From Actinomycetes bacterium (GTDB lineage Bacteria; Actinomycetota; Actinomycetes; Actinomycetales; Microbacteriaceae), in NCBI GenBank assembly GCA_029777095.1, contig JAKOTS010000032.1:62001-126000 (forward strand): a stretch of 64,000 nucleotides of DNA. Reading direction: 5' to 3'. This document shows, one piece after another, positions 26,444 through 35,623 of the stretch (position 1 is the first letter of the stretch; each line of letters begins with the position of its first letter). Both the position numbers and the translations under genes were made by a program. A model generated the notes under the pieces. It was not told the origin of the DNA. It made no database searches and was given only the letters and a program-made list of their open reading frames with translations.

Positions 26444-28099
26444 TTAGGGGCGCTCGACCAGGTAACGGCTGTAGGCCGAGGTGGTGAGGAACGTCGGGAA
26501 CTCGAGGCTCAGAGCCACCTCACGGAACACCTCGGCGGCGTCTTCGAAGCGGTCGTGCTCCGAGCGCTCGGCCTCGCCGAGCAACTGGTCCACGAGGCCC
26601 TGCACGTAGTCGCGGGTCACCGGGGTGCCCTCGGCCGTGCGCTGGTCCTGGTGGATCCACTGCCAGATCTGCGAGCGGCTGATCTCGGCGGTCGCCGCGT
26701 CAGAGACGACGTGGTCGATCGGCACCGCGCCGTGGCCGCGAAGCCACGACTCGATGTAGCGGATCGCGCCCGACACGTTCTCGTACACGCCCTGATCGGT
26801 GATCGAACGGCCGGTGTGCACGTCGAGCAGCTGTGCCGCCGTGACCTCGACATCGTCGCGCTGGCGGTCGAGCTGGTTCGGCCGATCGCCCAGGACCGCG
26901 TCAAACTCGGCGCGAGCCTCGGGCACCAGGTCGGCCCGTGCCACCCAGGTGCCGTCGAAGCCGTCGCCAGCCTCGCGGCGCTTGTCGGCGCGGACGCGCT
27001 CGATGACCTGTGCGTTGCCCTCGGGGTCGCTCGGGTCGGTGATGAACGCGCTCATGCCGCCGATGGCGTGCGCACCGCGGCGGTGGCAGGTCTTCACGAG
27101 CAGCTCGGTGTAGGCGCGCATGAACGGCACCGTCATCGTGACCTCGTTGCGGTCGGGGAACACGAAGCGTGCGCCGCGGCCGCGGTAGTTCTTGATGATC
27201 GAGAAGATGTAGTCCCAGCGGCCGGCGTTGAGCCCGGCGCAGTGGTCGCGCAGTTCGAAGAGGATCTCGTCCATCTCGAACGCGGCGGGCAGGGTCTCGA
27301 CCAGCACCGTCGCGCGGATCGTGCCGTGAGGGATCCCGATGTACTGCTCGCTGAACGTGAACACATCGTTCCAGAGGCGTGCTTCTTCCGAGCTCTCGAG
27401 CTTGGCGAGGTAGAAGTAGGGGCCACGGCCGTCGGCGATGAGCCGCGCGGCGTTGTGGAAGAAGTAGAGACCGAAGTCAACCAGCGAGCCGGAGGCGGCA
27501 AGCGTGCGACCAGTGCGGTCTGTGTAGAGCAGGTGCTGCTCGGGCAGGTGCCATCCGCGGGGACGCATCACGATCGTGGGCGTCTGCTCGGCGGTGACCT
27601 CGTAGTGCTTGCCCTTCGAGCAGGTGTAGGTCAGCTCGCCGCGGATCGCGTCGTAGAGGGTGATCTGACCATCGATCACGTTGCGCCAGGTGGGCGAGGT
27701 CGCGTCTTCTTGGTCGGCCAGCCACACCTTGGCGCCCGAGTTGAGCGCGTTGATCGTGGTCTTGGGGTCGGTGGGGCCGGTGATCTCGATGCGGCGGTCT
27801 TCGAGTCCGGGGCCTGCACCTGCAACTCGCCACTGCGCGTCATCGCGGATGTGGCTGGTGTCTTCGCGGAAGCTCGGGTCGTGCCCGTTGCCAATTTCGA
27901 AACGACGACGCATGCGGTCGGCAAGGCGGTCGTGACGCTGCCCACCAAAACGGTGGTGAAGTTCGACGAGGAACGCCATGGCCGCCGGCGTAAGTACCTC
28001 GTCATAACGCGGGTGAAGCGTACCGACGACCTCGATCGACGGGCTCTCGGGAGTGCTGCTGGTTGTCTGGGGCGCGATGCCCGTGGCGGGTGGGGTCAT
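26444..28099 (-). CDS. aceB: Malate synthase A
   Basis: A 551-aa TIM-barrel enzyme that condenses glyoxylate with acetyl-CoA to malate, the second step of the glyoxylate shunt. Family segments include LADQEDATSPTW, RPRGWHLPEQH, YFYLAKLESSEEARLWNDVF and IGTMSAFI-like IGGMSAFIT, with SIIKNYRGRG in the middle. The length matches the A isoform. The ATG at 28099 follows AGGAC. A RamB-type regulator is divergent from it. Isocitrate lyase is not in the window. Confidence 0.94.
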   Translation of the reverse strand: MTPPATGIAPQTTSSTPESPSIEVVGTLHPRYDEVLTPAAMAFLVELHHRFGGQRHDRLADRMRRRFEIGNGHDPSFREDTSHIRDDAQWRVAGAGPGLEDRRIEITGPTDPKTTINALNSGAKVWLADQEDATSPTWRNVIDGQITLYDAIRGELTYTCSKGKHYEVTAEQTPTIVMRPRGWHLPEQHLLYTDRTGRTLAASGSLVDFGLYFFHNAARLIADGRGPYFYLAKLESSEEARLWNDVFTFSEQYIGIPHGTIRATVLVETLPAAFEMDEILFELRDHCAGLNAGRWDYIFSIIKNYRGRGARFVFPDRNEVTMTVPFMRAYTELLVKTCHRRGAHAIGGMSAFITDPSDPEGNAQVIERVRADKRREAGDGFDGTWVARADLVPEARAEFDAVLGDRPNQLDRQRDDVEVTAAQLLDVHTGRSITDQGVYENVSGAIRYIESWLRGHGAVPIDHVVSDAATAEISRSQIWQWIHQDQRTAEGTPVTRDYVQGLVDQLLGEAERSEHDRFEDAAEVFREVALSLEFPTFLTTSAYSRYLVERP

Positions 28100-28262
28100 G
28101 GCCGTGTCCTGTCTGGGTGTGTGTTGAGAGAGTTCCGTGTCGGAAGACACACAGTGCAGATGCATGAACTCTTGACTCCACTCTGAGTGAAGTTTCTCGT
28201 GCGCGATCACCAAAACGGATGCGAAGAAACGCGAAATTTCTGTTTTGTGGCAGAATCGGGGC
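28100..28262. promoter_or_regulatory. Divergent control region of malate synthase and RamB-type genes
   Basis: This 163-bp region is AT-richer than its neighbours, especially 28180-28255 (GTGAAGTTTCTCG, CGCGAAATTTCTG, TTTTGTGGCAG). RamB/ScfR regulators bind AAAGTTTGCAAA-like sites, but only partial matches are present. It should hold both promoters and the autoregulatory site. Confidence 0.45.
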
Positions 28263-29732
28263 ATGACGACCATCGATACCCCCGCCGATGCGGCTGAAGA
28301 GCTCGAAGTCGACGCCCTCACGATTGGCCGTCGCATCCGCCAACTGCGCACCGAACGCTCGATCACGCTCGACGAACTTGCCGCAGCGGTAGATCGCGCG
28401 CCGAGCCAGCTTTCGATGATCGAGAACGGCAAGCGCGAACCGAAGCTCACGCTGCTGCGCGCAATCGCGCGGGCGCTCGACACCACGATCGACGCGGTGC
28501 TCGAAGCGGGCCCCCTCGACGAGCGTTCGTCGCTTGAGATTTCGCTCGAGCGGGCCATGAAGGGCTCGACCTTCCAAAGCCTCGGCATCGAGCCGTTCCG
28601 CATCGGCAAGGCGATTCCGACGGGCATGCTCAAGACGGTGCTTGCGTTGCAGGGCGAGATCGAGCGGCTCCAAGATGAGCGCGCGGCGACCCCAGAAGAG
28701 GCGCGTCGCGCAAACGTCGCCCTGCGCCGCCTGATGCGCTCGCAGAACAACTACTTTCCGGATCTCGAAGAGCACGCCCGCGAGATCCTCGACGCGGTGA
28801 ACCACCCGGGCGGGCCGCTCACCCAGCGCACGGCGAGCGACATCGCCGCCCACCTCGGCTTCACGCTGCATTATGTGTCAGACCTGCCGCAGACCACCCG
28901 GAGCGTGGCCGACATCAAGAACGGCCGGCTCTACCTTTCGAGCGCGCTGACCGCGAAGGGCGACCCGCGCACCGCCGTGTTGCAGGCATTGTCGAGTCGG
29001 ATGCTTGGGCACGAAGAACCCGTCAGCTACGCCTCATTCCTGCGCCAGCGTGTCGAAACGAACTACCTCACCGGCGCCCTGCTGATCCCCGAGGCCCACG
29101 CCGTGCCGTTCCTGCAGGAGGCAAAATCGCGCAAGGCGATCTCGATCGAAGACCTGCGTGACGCGTACTCGGTCTCGTACGAAACCGCGGCGCACCGCTT
29201 CACGAACCTGGCGACCCGCCACCTCGACATTCGTGTGCACTTTCTCAAGGTGCACGAGTCGGGCACGATCACCAAGGCCTACGAGAACGACGACGTCAAC
29301 TTTCCGACCGACACCCTCGGGTCGATCGAGGGGCAGATGTGTTGCCGCAAGTGGACGAGCCGCGTGGTGTTTGACGAGCCCGACCGCTTCAACCCGTACT
29401 ACCAATACACCGACACGGGCAACGGCACGTACTGGTGCACGGCCCGGGTCGAGTCATCCACCGATGGCGATCACTCGGTGAGTGTCGGCGTGCGCTTCGA
29501 CGACACCCGCTGGTTCATCGGCCGCGAAACCACCAACCGCGGCGTCTCGCGCCACGCGGTCGATGTGTGCTGCCGCCGGGCGCCCGCCAACCTTGAAGAG
29601 GCCTGGCGCAAGCACTCATGGCCGAACGTTCGCACCCCGCGTACACTGCTGGCAACGTTGCCGACCGGCGCGTTTCCCGGGGTCGACACGACCGACGTCT
29701 ACGAGTTTCTCGAGGCACACGCGCCGCGTTGA
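28263..29732 (+). CDS. ramB: RamB/ScfR-type XRE regulator with ImmA/IrrE-like and short-chain acyl domains
   Basis: A 489-aa transcription factor. An XRE helix-turn-helix covers residues about 20-80 (IRQLRTERSITLDELAAAV, SQLSMIENGKREP). An ImmA/IrrE-type (DUF955) middle part follows, then a C-terminal domain with the CCRKW and CCRR cysteine pairs typical of the short-chain acyl-CoA-sensing family. RamB of Corynebacterium represses aceA and aceB. Here the gene is divergent from malate synthase, so control of the glyoxylate shunt is a strong inference. The HEXXH metalloprotease motif of the middle domain is not evident, as usual for regulators of this group. Confidence 0.87.
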   Translation: MTTIDTPADAAEELEVDALTIGRRIRQLRTERSITLDELAAAVDRAPSQLSMIENGKREPKLTLLRAIARALDTTIDAVLEAGPLDERSSLEISLERAMKGSTFQSLGIEPFRIGKAIPTGMLKTVLALQGEIERLQDERAATPEEARRANVALRRLMRSQNNYFPDLEEHAREILDAVNHPGGPLTQRTASDIAAHLGFTLHYVSDLPQTTRSVADIKNGRLYLSSALTAKGDPRTAVLQALSSRMLGHEEPVSYASFLRQRVETNYLTGALLIPEAHAVPFLQEAKSRKAISIEDLRDAYSVSYETAAHRFTNLATRHLDIRVHFLKVHESGTITKAYENDDVNFPTDTLGSIEGQMCCRKWTSRVVFDEPDRFNPYYQYTDTGNGTYWCTARVESSTDGDHSVSVGVRFDDTRWFIGRETTNRGVSRHAVDVCCRRAPANLEEAWRKHSWPNVRTPRTLLATLPTGAFPGVDTTDVYEFLEAHAPR

Positions 29733-29768
29733 TGTCGGGTCGGCGCGACTCGCCGAAGGGATGCACGC

Positions 29769-31229
29769 ATGAGTGATGCAAGCGAAGCGGCACTGCTGAG
29801 CACGGTGCCCACCGGGCTGTTTCTTGCGGGCGAATGGGTGGATGCCGCAGCCTCCGCCACGTTCGATGTCCGAGATCCGGCGACCGGCGCCGTCATCCGC
29901 ACGATTGCCGACGCTGACGCCGACGATGGGCTCCGCGCGCTCGACGCGGCCGTCGCGGCGCAGGAATCGTGGGCCGCGACCGCGCCGCGCGTGCGGAGTG
30001 AGATTTTGCGGCGTGCGTTCGACCTCGTGCAGCAACGCAAAGAAGACCTCGCGCTGCTGATGACGCTCGAAATGGGCAAACCGCTCGCCGAATCGCGCGC
30101 CGAGGTGGCGTATGGTGGCGAGTTCTTGCGCTGGTTCTCGGAGGAAGCCGTCCGCGTGAGCGGGCGCTACGGCTCGAACCCGGAGGGTACTGGGCGCATG
30201 ATCGTGTCGCAGCGGCCCGTTGGGCCCGCGCTGTTGATCACGCCGTGGAACTTTCCCCTCGCGATGGCTACCCGCAAGATCGCCCCGGCGCTCGCCGCGG
30301 GGTGCACGGTGGTGGTGAAGCCCGCAGGCCTCACGCCGCTGACCACGCTTCTGTTCGCGACCATTCTTGCGCAGGCGGGCGTTCCAGCCGGGGTGGTCAA
30401 CGTTGTCACGACGACGCGATCGGGCGACGTGTCGGCCGCGATCATGGCCGACCCGCACCTGCGCAAGCTCTCGTTCACCGGGTCGACCCAGGTCGGGCAG
30501 GCGCTGCTCGCCCAGGCGGCCGACGGTGTGCTGCGCGTGTCGATGGAACTCGGCGGCAATGCCCCCTTCGTGGTGTTTGAGGATGCCGACCTCGCCGCCG
30601 CGGTCGAGGGTGCGATGGCCGCAAAGTTTCGTAACATCGGCGAGGCCTGCACGGCGGCCAACCGGTTCATCGTGCACGAGTCGCTTGCGGCCGAGTTCAC
30701 GGCGCGGGTGAGCGCCCGTGTTGCGGCGCTGACCGTGGGCCGCGGCACCGATGACGGCATCGAGATCGGACCACTGATCGACGAGCACGCTGTGGCCAAG
30801 GCATCCAGCCTCGTTGCCGACGCCGTTGCGCGAGGCGCGACGGTGCACACAGGCGGTGCGGTGCTTCGCGGCACGTTCTTCGAACCGACCGTGATCTCTG
30901 GGGTCCCTGCCGGTGCCGAGATCCTGAGGCAGGAGATATTCGGGCCCGTGCTGGCAATCAGCACGTTCGCCGACGAAGACGAGGCCGTGCGCCTGGCAAA
31001 CGACACAGAATATGGCCTGGTCTCGTACGTCTTCACGCGCGATCTCGCCCGAGGGCATCGCATGATCGACCGTCTCGAAACGGGCATGATGGGCCTGAAC
31101 GTCGGGGTTGTCTCGAACGCTGCCGCGCCGTTCGGCGGCGTGCGCCAGTCGGGGCTTGGCCGCGAGGGCGGGCCGGAGGGCATCCACGAATACCTCGCGA
31201 CGAAGTACACCCTGCTCCCCAACGACTGA
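29769..31229 (+). CDS. gabD: NAD(P)-dependent succinate-semialdehyde-type dehydrogenase
   Basis: A 486-aa aldehyde dehydrogenase. The catalytic Glu is in MELGGNAPF, the catalytic Cys in NIGEACTAANR, and the cofactor region is TPWNFPLAMATRK with FTGSTQVG. The C-terminal GGVRQSGLGREGG segment is characteristic of the GabD branch. It oxidises succinate semialdehyde or a similar short semialdehyde to the acid, feeding the TCA cycle. It begins 36 bp after the ramB stop in the same direction, so the two may share transcripts. No GABA transaminase is adjacent, so the source of the aldehyde is open. Confidence 0.87.
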   Translation: MSDASEAALLSTVPTGLFLAGEWVDAAASATFDVRDPATGAVIRTIADADADDGLRALDAAVAAQESWAATAPRVRSEILRRAFDLVQQRKEDLALLMTLEMGKPLAESRAEVAYGGEFLRWFSEEAVRVSGRYGSNPEGTGRMIVSQRPVGPALLITPWNFPLAMATRKIAPALAAGCTVVVKPAGLTPLTTLLFATILAQAGVPAGVVNVVTTTRSGDVSAAIMADPHLRKLSFTGSTQVGQALLAQAADGVLRVSMELGGNAPFVVFEDADLAAAVEGAMAAKFRNIGEACTAANRFIVHESLAAEFTARVSARVAALTVGRGTDDGIEIGPLIDEHAVAKASSLVADAVARGATVHTGGAVLRGTFFEPTVISGVPAGAEILRQEIFGPVLAISTFADEDEAVRLANDTEYGLVSYVFTRDLARGHRMIDRLETGMMGLNVGVVSNAAAPFGGVRQSGLGREGGPEGIHEYLATKYTLLPND

Positions 31230-31406
31230 CGCGCGCGGCCGGGCCGCAATGGGCGGCTGAGTTCGCGGCGGCCAATCCCATGCCGTACACTTGAACGTGC
31301 AGTTGTAGTCTGCATTCTTTTGCCGTGCCCAGAGTCGGAGCAACATCCCGACAACAAGCGGGGTCGAAGAATGTAGATTCCCTGAGGGTTGCTTGTGGCA
31401 ACCCAT

Positions 31407-31479
31407 AGGGCGGTGGCTCAATTGGTAGAGCAGCGGTCTCCAAAACCGCAGGTTGCAGGTTCGAGTCCTGTCCGCCCTG
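31407..31479 (+). tRNA. tRNA-Trp (CCA)
   Basis: The acceptor arm AGGGCGG pairs with CCGCCCT, and the D arm is GCTCAATTGGTAGAGC. The anticodon stem GCGGT/ACCGC encloses CTCCAAA, with CCA at 31440-31442, and the discriminator base is G. It lies 39 bp upstream of secE, the standard bacterial arrangement. Confidence 0.97.
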
Positions 31480-31518
31480 CGCGCCGACCCCGTGTCGGCA
31501 CACGAAAGGTACATTCAG

Positions 31519-31791
31519 GTGAGTTCAGACGTCATTGACGAGCCGAACGAGGAATTCGTTGCGGTGAGCAAGGCTGGGCGCGCAAAGAAGCCAAACATCT
31601 TCGCGCGGATTGCCCTGTTCGTCCGGCAAGTTTTTGCTGAACTGCGCAAGGTGATCACGCCGACTCGCCAAGAGCTGGTCAAGTTCACCGCGGTCGTACT
31701 TGCCTTCGTGGTCATCATGATGGGCATTGTCTACGGGCTTGATCTGCTCTTTGCTCTCGTTGTAAACGCAGTATTCGGCATCCCGCGCTAG
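31519..31791 (+). CDS. secE: Preprotein translocase subunit SecE
   Basis: A 90-aa single-span membrane protein that clamps the SecYEG channel. The amphipathic surface helix and hinge ELRKVITPTRQELVKF precede one transmembrane segment (VVLAFVVIMMGIVYGLDLLF). The GTG at 31519 has AAAGG upstream. The N-terminal 25 residues are acidic and variable. It is followed by nusG, as in nearly all bacteria. Confidence 0.96.
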   Translation: MSSDVIDEPNEEFVAVSKAGRAKKPNIFARIALFVRQVFAELRKVITPTRQELVKFTAVVLAFVVIMMGIVYGLDLLFALVVNAVFGIPR

Positions 31792-31878
31792 CGCGAGGCC
31801 TGCTGCAGGATGCGCCGGTTGGGGCATCGTCCCTTGAACTGGGGCATCCGATATTCATAAAGAAACGGAAGAGATTCA

Positions 31879-32958
31879 GTGTCTGAGCGAAATCTTGACG
31901 ACGTCGATTGGGCGCCGAGCGCCGAGCAGTCGTCGGAAGACGACGAGGCCCAGGAAGGCAACTGGCTTGCCGGCGAGGTCGCCTCGTCTGAGCCTGCCGA
32001 GCACGCCGCGCTCCACATCGAGGGTGGAGACGACGAAGACGACGACTTCTCTGACCTTGACGAAATTGACATTGACGACCCGGAGGCAGACGCCATCGTG
32101 AACGACGCATTGAACCTCGACGAGGCAGCCGAGACCGAGGCCGCCGCTGAGGTGCTGAACGACGCCGTTGCTGAAGAAGTTGCCGAGCTCGCGGCCGACC
32201 TGGCTGACGAGGTTGCCGACTACGACGGCCCCGACGTAAACGGCGAGCCCGACGCTCCGGTCGTTGACCCCGAGCTGCTCGACGACATCGCCGACGTCGA
32301 AGACGACATCGAAGCTGCAGAAGCTGCCGAAGACATCGACCCCTACGAGGCGTTCCGTCTCGAGCTGCGCACGCAGCCTGGTCGCTGGTTCGTTATTCAC
32401 TCGTACGCCGGTTTCGAGCGCAAGGTGAAGGCCAACCTCGAACAGCGCAAGTCGACCCTGGAGGTCGAAACCTCGATCCACCAGATCGAGGTGCCGATGG
32501 AAGACGTCGTCGAGATCAAGAACGGCCAGCGCAAGATGGTCACTCGAGTGCGGATCCCCGGCTACGTGCTGGTGCGCATGGACCTGAACGAAGACACGTG
32601 GTCGGTTGTTCGCCACACGCCCGGCGTGACCGGCTTCGTGGGCAACGCGCACAACCCGACGCCCCTGCGCTTCGAAGAGGCCTTCAACATGTTGAAGAGC
32701 CTGGTCGAGGTCAAAGAGGTTGCCACTGCCAAGGCGGGCGGCGCCAAGGGCGCGGCCACCACGGCACGCACCGTCATCACCGAGGTCGACTTCGAGGTCG
32801 GCGAGACCATCACGATCAAGGAAGGCTCGTTCGCGGGTCTGCCCGGAACGATCAGTGAGATCAAGCCCGAAAGTGGCAAGCTCACCGTGCTCGTCTCGCT
32901 CTTCGAGCGTGAGACGCCGGTCGAGCTCTCGTTCGACCAGGTCACCAAGCAGGACTAA
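31879..32958 (+). CDS. nusG: Transcription termination/antitermination factor NusG with acidic extension
   Basis: A 359-aa NusG. The NGN domain starts near residue 168 ([20 protein letters not shown]). It contains the [10 protein letters not shown] strand and ends in the GVTGFVG segment. The C-terminal KOW domain ([20 protein letters not shown]) begins near residue 305. The first 165 residues are an Asp/Glu/Ala-rich extension with no predicted fold; E. coli NusG is 181 aa and lacks it. GGAAGAG precedes the GTG start. NusG binds RNA polymerase, Rho or ribosomal S10. Confidence 0.95.
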   Translation: MSERNLDDVDWAPSAEQSSEDDEAQEGNWLAGEVASSEPAEHAALHIEGGDDEDDDFSDLDEIDIDDPEADAIVNDALNLDEAAETEAAAEVLNDAVAEEVAELAADLADEVADYDGPDVNGEPDAPVVDPELLDDIADVEDDIEAAEAAEDIDPYEAFRLELRTQPGRWFVIHSYAGFERKVKANLEQRKSTLEVETSIHQIEVPMEDVVEIKNGQRKMVTRVRIPGYVLVRMDLNEDTWSVVRHTPGVTGFVGNAHNPTPLRFEEAFNMLKSLVEVKEVATAKAGGAKGAATTARTVITEVDFEVGETITIKEGSFAGLPGTISEIKPESGKLTVLVSLFERETPVELSFDQVTKQD

Positions 32959-33059
32959 CAAGAACTTCCGAAGCTCGACTTCGGAGAACCGCGGCCCGGA
33001 AATGCCGGGAGTGCGGGAGAGCGGATGCTCAGGCATCCACTCGATGTGAAAGGACAGAA
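32959..33059 (+). promoter_or_regulatory. nusG-rplK spacer with two hairpins, candidate L1 operator
   Basis: TCCGAAG/CTTCGGA (32967-32985) and GGATGC/GCATCC (33023-33038) form two small hairpins ahead of GAAAGGA and the rplK start. In many bacteria L1 represses rplK-rplA by binding the mRNA here. I could not confirm the L1 consensus. Confidence 0.35.
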
Positions 33060-33491
33060 ATGGCCCCGAAGAAGAAAGTCACCGGTCTGATCAAGCTTCA
33101 GATCAAAGCCGGTGCCGCCAACCCAGCGCCGCCTATCGGCCCCGCGCTCGGTCAGCATGGCGTCAACATCATGGAATTCTGCAAGGCGTACAACGCGGCC
33201 ACCGAGGCGCAGCGCGGCAACGTGATTCCCGTTGAGATCACCGTCTACGAAGACCGTAGCTTTACCTTCATCCTGAAGACTCCGCCGGCGGCAGAGCTCA
33301 TCAAGAAGGCAGCTGGCGTCGCCAAGGGTTCGGCAACGCCGCACACCGTCAAGGTCGCTCAGCTCACCAAGGCTCAGGTTCGCGAGATCGCCGAGCAGAA
33401 GATGCCCGACTTGAACGCAAACGACATCGAAGCCGCATCGCTCATTGTCGCGGGCACCGCCCGCTCCATGGGCATCACGGTCGAGCAGTAG
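33060..33491 (+). CDS. rplK: 50S ribosomal protein L11
   Basis: A 143-aa protein of the GTPase-associated centre of the large subunit. The N-terminal [31 protein letters not shown] segment, quoted here only as a landmark between residues 10 and 41, is diagnostic. It contains the Pro residues of the thiostrepton region. The C-terminal RNA-binding domain ends [24 protein letters not shown] lies before the ATG. It is cotranscribed with rplA 18 bp downstream. Confidence 0.98.
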   Translation: MAPKKKVTGLIKLQIKAGAANPAPPIGPALGQHGVNIMEFCKAYNAATEAQRGNVIPVEITVYEDRSFTFILKTPPAAELIKKAAGVAKGSATPHTVKVAQLTKAQVREIAEQKMPDLNANDIEAASLIVAGTARSMGITVEQ

Positions 33492-33509
33492 GAAGGGGAG
33501 GAGAACACC

Positions 33510-34196
33510 ATGGGAAAGTCCAAGGCATACGAAGCCGCCGCAGCAAAGATTGACGCCGGCCGTTACTACACCCCGACCGAGGCAGTTGCCCTCGCAAAGG
33601 AAACTGGCTCGGCCAAGTTCGACAGCACTGTCGAGGTTGCCCTCAAGCTCAGCGTTGACCCCCGCAAGGCAGACCAGATGGTGCGCGGCACCGTCATCCT
33701 GCCCCACGGAACCGGCAAGACCGCCCGCGTGATTGTCTTCGCGACGGGCCCCGCCGCTGAGGCTGCAATCGCCGCAGGCGCAGATGAGGTCGGCGGCGCC
33801 GAGCTCATCGAGAAGGTGGCCGCTGGTTACACCAACTTCGACGCAGCTGTGTCGACCCCTGAGCTCATGGGCCAGGTCGGTCGTCTCGGTAAGGTGCTCG
33901 GCCCCCGCGGCCTCATGCCCAACCCGAAGACCGGCACCGTGACGCCCGACCCCGCCAAGGCTGTGTCGGACATCAAGGGCGGAAAGATCGAGTTCCGCGT
34001 CGACAAGCACGCCAACGTCCACTTCGTGGTCGGCAAGGCAAGCTTCACGGCAGAGCAGCTCGACGACAACGTGCAGGCAGCGCTCGAAGAGATCGTTCGC
34101 CTCAAGCCCGCCAGCGCTAAGGGCCGTTACATCGCGAAGGGTGCCGTCTCGACCACATTTGGTCCTGGCATCCCCCTCGACGTCAACGCAATCTAG
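33510..34196 (+). CDS. rplA: 50S ribosomal protein L1
   Basis: A 228-aa protein of the ribosomal L1 stalk, which moves with the exiting tRNA and often represses its own operon. Family landmarks are [21 protein letters not shown], the GGAELIEKV region and the signature [20 protein letters not shown] around residues 127-146. AAGGGGAGGAG precedes the ATG. A strong terminator follows, so rplJ, 13 kb away, is transcribed separately. Confidence 0.98.
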   Translation: MGKSKAYEAAAAKIDAGRYYTPTEAVALAKETGSAKFDSTVEVALKLSVDPRKADQMVRGTVILPHGTGKTARVIVFATGPAAEAAIAAGADEVGGAELIEKVAAGYTNFDAAVSTPELMGQVGRLGKVLGPRGLMPNPKTGTVTPDPAKAVSDIKGGKIEFRVDKHANVHFVVGKASFTAEQLDDNVQAALEEIVRLKPASAKGRYIAKGAVSTTFGPGIPLDVNAI

Positions 34197-34211
34197 TCTG
34201 ACGACGCATTT

Positions 34212-34246
34212 ACGAAGGGCCTCACCGTTTCGGTGGGGCCCTTCGT
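34212..34246 (+). terminator. Terminator after rplA
   Basis: ACGAAGGGCCTCACCG and CGGTGGGGCCCTTCGT form a 16-bp stem with one G-U pair around a TTT loop. No long T-run follows, but the stem is very stable and directly follows the operon. Confidence 0.75.
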
Positions 34247-34312
34247 GCGTTGCGTGCGGGTGTGTGCGGGACCGCTCGCTTTGCCAGCCGGCCAGGCCGA
34301 CTCTGCCGGCCG

Positions 34313-35515
34313 CTAGGTGCGTGGGGTCAGGGTTGCCGCGAGCGCGTCGATGTTCGACGGGTCGAGCACGCGCTGAGTGACCATCAGGGCCGCGCCGAGT
34401 ACGCCGGCGGTCGTGCCGGCCATCGACTGCACAATCGCGAGATGCTGGGTGGCGAGCGGGATCGAACGACGGTAGACGACCTCGCGGACCCCGGCGAGCA
34501 GGTGTTCGCCAGCGCGCGAGATGCTGCCGCCGAGCACGATCATCGACGGGTTCAACATGTTGACCACGGTTGCGAGCACCTCGCCCACCTCGCGCCCGGC
34601 CTGGCGGGTGGCGGCGATCGCCGCGGGGTTGCCACCGCGCACGAGGTCCACCACATCCTGGCTTCCGCTGGCTGCAAGGCCCGCCGCCGTGAGCGACGCT
34701 GCCAGGGCGCTGCCGCTGGCGACGGCTTCGAGGTCGCGCTCATCGCCAGGCGTACGCGGTGAATCGTGGCTGTAGGGCACCTGCACATGCCCCATGTCGC
34801 CGGCCGAACCCTGCGCACCGCGCTGGAGCGCGCCACCTGAAATGATGCCGGCGCCGATACCGGTCGACACTTTCACAAAGATCAGATCATCAACGTCGGG
34901 CCAGCTCAGGGCGTGCTCGCCGAGCGCCAGCACGTTGACGTCGTTGTCGACGAACACGGGCACGGGCAGCGCCCGCTGCACGTAGCCGGGTACGTCGAAG
35001 CGGTCCCAGCCGGGCATGATCGGCGGATTGGTGGGGCGCCCGGTTGAGTACTCGACCGGACCGGGCACACCGATGCCGACCCCCAGAAGCGTCGAGACAT
35101 CGTGCTTGCCGCGGGCCATCAGCGTCGCGCCCTCGGCCAGGACGAGATTGAGCACGGTTTCGGGGCCAGCGGCAATATCGAGGGGGGTTGCGTGTGAGTC
35201 GAGAATCTGGTGCGCGAGGTCGACGATGGCGATCGTCGCGTGGGTCGCCCCGAGATCGATCGCAAGCACGATGCCCGCGCGAGGGTTGAACGCCACCCGC
35301 GCTGGGGGCCGGCCGCCCGTTGACGCCGCCTCTCCTGCCGGGCTGGCGAGGCCCGCGGCCAAGAGCACGTCGATGCGCCCGGCGACGGTCGAGCGGGCGA
35401 GGCCGGTGTACGCGGCGAGTTCTGCCTTGGTGCGTGCACCACCGTCGCGCAAGATCTGCAGGAGCTCGCCAGCCCCGGGCGTACTTGGGGTGCCGGTGCG
35501 GTGGAGTTCGACCAT
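34313..35515 (-). CDS. ROK family transcriptional regulator
   Basis: A 400-aa NagC/XylR-type repressor. An N-terminal winged helix-turn-helix (TKAELAAYTGLARSTVAGRIDVL, residues about 33-55) precedes an actin-like sugar-kinase fold. That fold carries the phosphate motif AIDLGATHATI and the conserved VPGPVEYSTG and DNDVNVLALGE segments. The usual ROK zinc motif (GHxx then CxCGxxGC) is degenerate: GDMGHVQV is present but the cysteines are missing. The ATG at 35515 fits the family. It is divergent from the sugar operon at 35624 and should repress it in the absence of the sugar. Confidence 0.88.
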   Translation of the reverse strand: MVELHRTGTPSTPGAGELLQILRDGGARTKAELAAYTGLARSTVAGRIDVLLAAGLASPAGEAASTGGRPPARVAFNPRAGIVLAIDLGATHATIAIVDLAHQILDSHATPLDIAAGPETVLNLVLAEGATLMARGKHDVSTLLGVGIGVPGPVEYSTGRPTNPPIMPGWDRFDVPGYVQRALPVPVFVDNDVNVLALGEHALSWPDVDDLIFVKVSTGIGAGIISGGALQRGAQGSAGDMGHVQVPYSHDSPRTPGDERDLEAVASGSALAASLTAAGLAASGSQDVVDLVRGGNPAAIAATRQAGREVGEVLATVVNMLNPSMIVLGGSISRAGEHLLAGVREVVYRRSIPLATQHLAIVQSMAGTTAGVLGAALMVTQRVLDPSNIDALAATLTPRT

Positions 35516-35623
35516 GTCGCAAGTCAACCACTTCTGCTTGCAATCGCCATACTCAATGTCACGAACACATGACTTCTGTCGAAAGCCTTACAAAAGTTGT
35601 CGGACGTGTGTCAGAATCACCGC

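Noticed and set aside
26555..28186. 543-codon open frame antisense to malate synthase
   Set aside because: The minus-strand product is full-length malate synthase with conserved motifs; the plus-strand frame shows none.
28100..28262. Canonical RamB binding site
   Set aside because: Only partial matches to AAAGTTTGCAAA-like sites are present, so the exact operator is not called.
29616..31514. 632-codon open frame antisense to the aldehyde dehydrogenase and tRNA-Trp
   Set aside because: It crosses a tRNA and a conserved enzyme on the other strand; its composition is typical of a GC-rich shadow frame.
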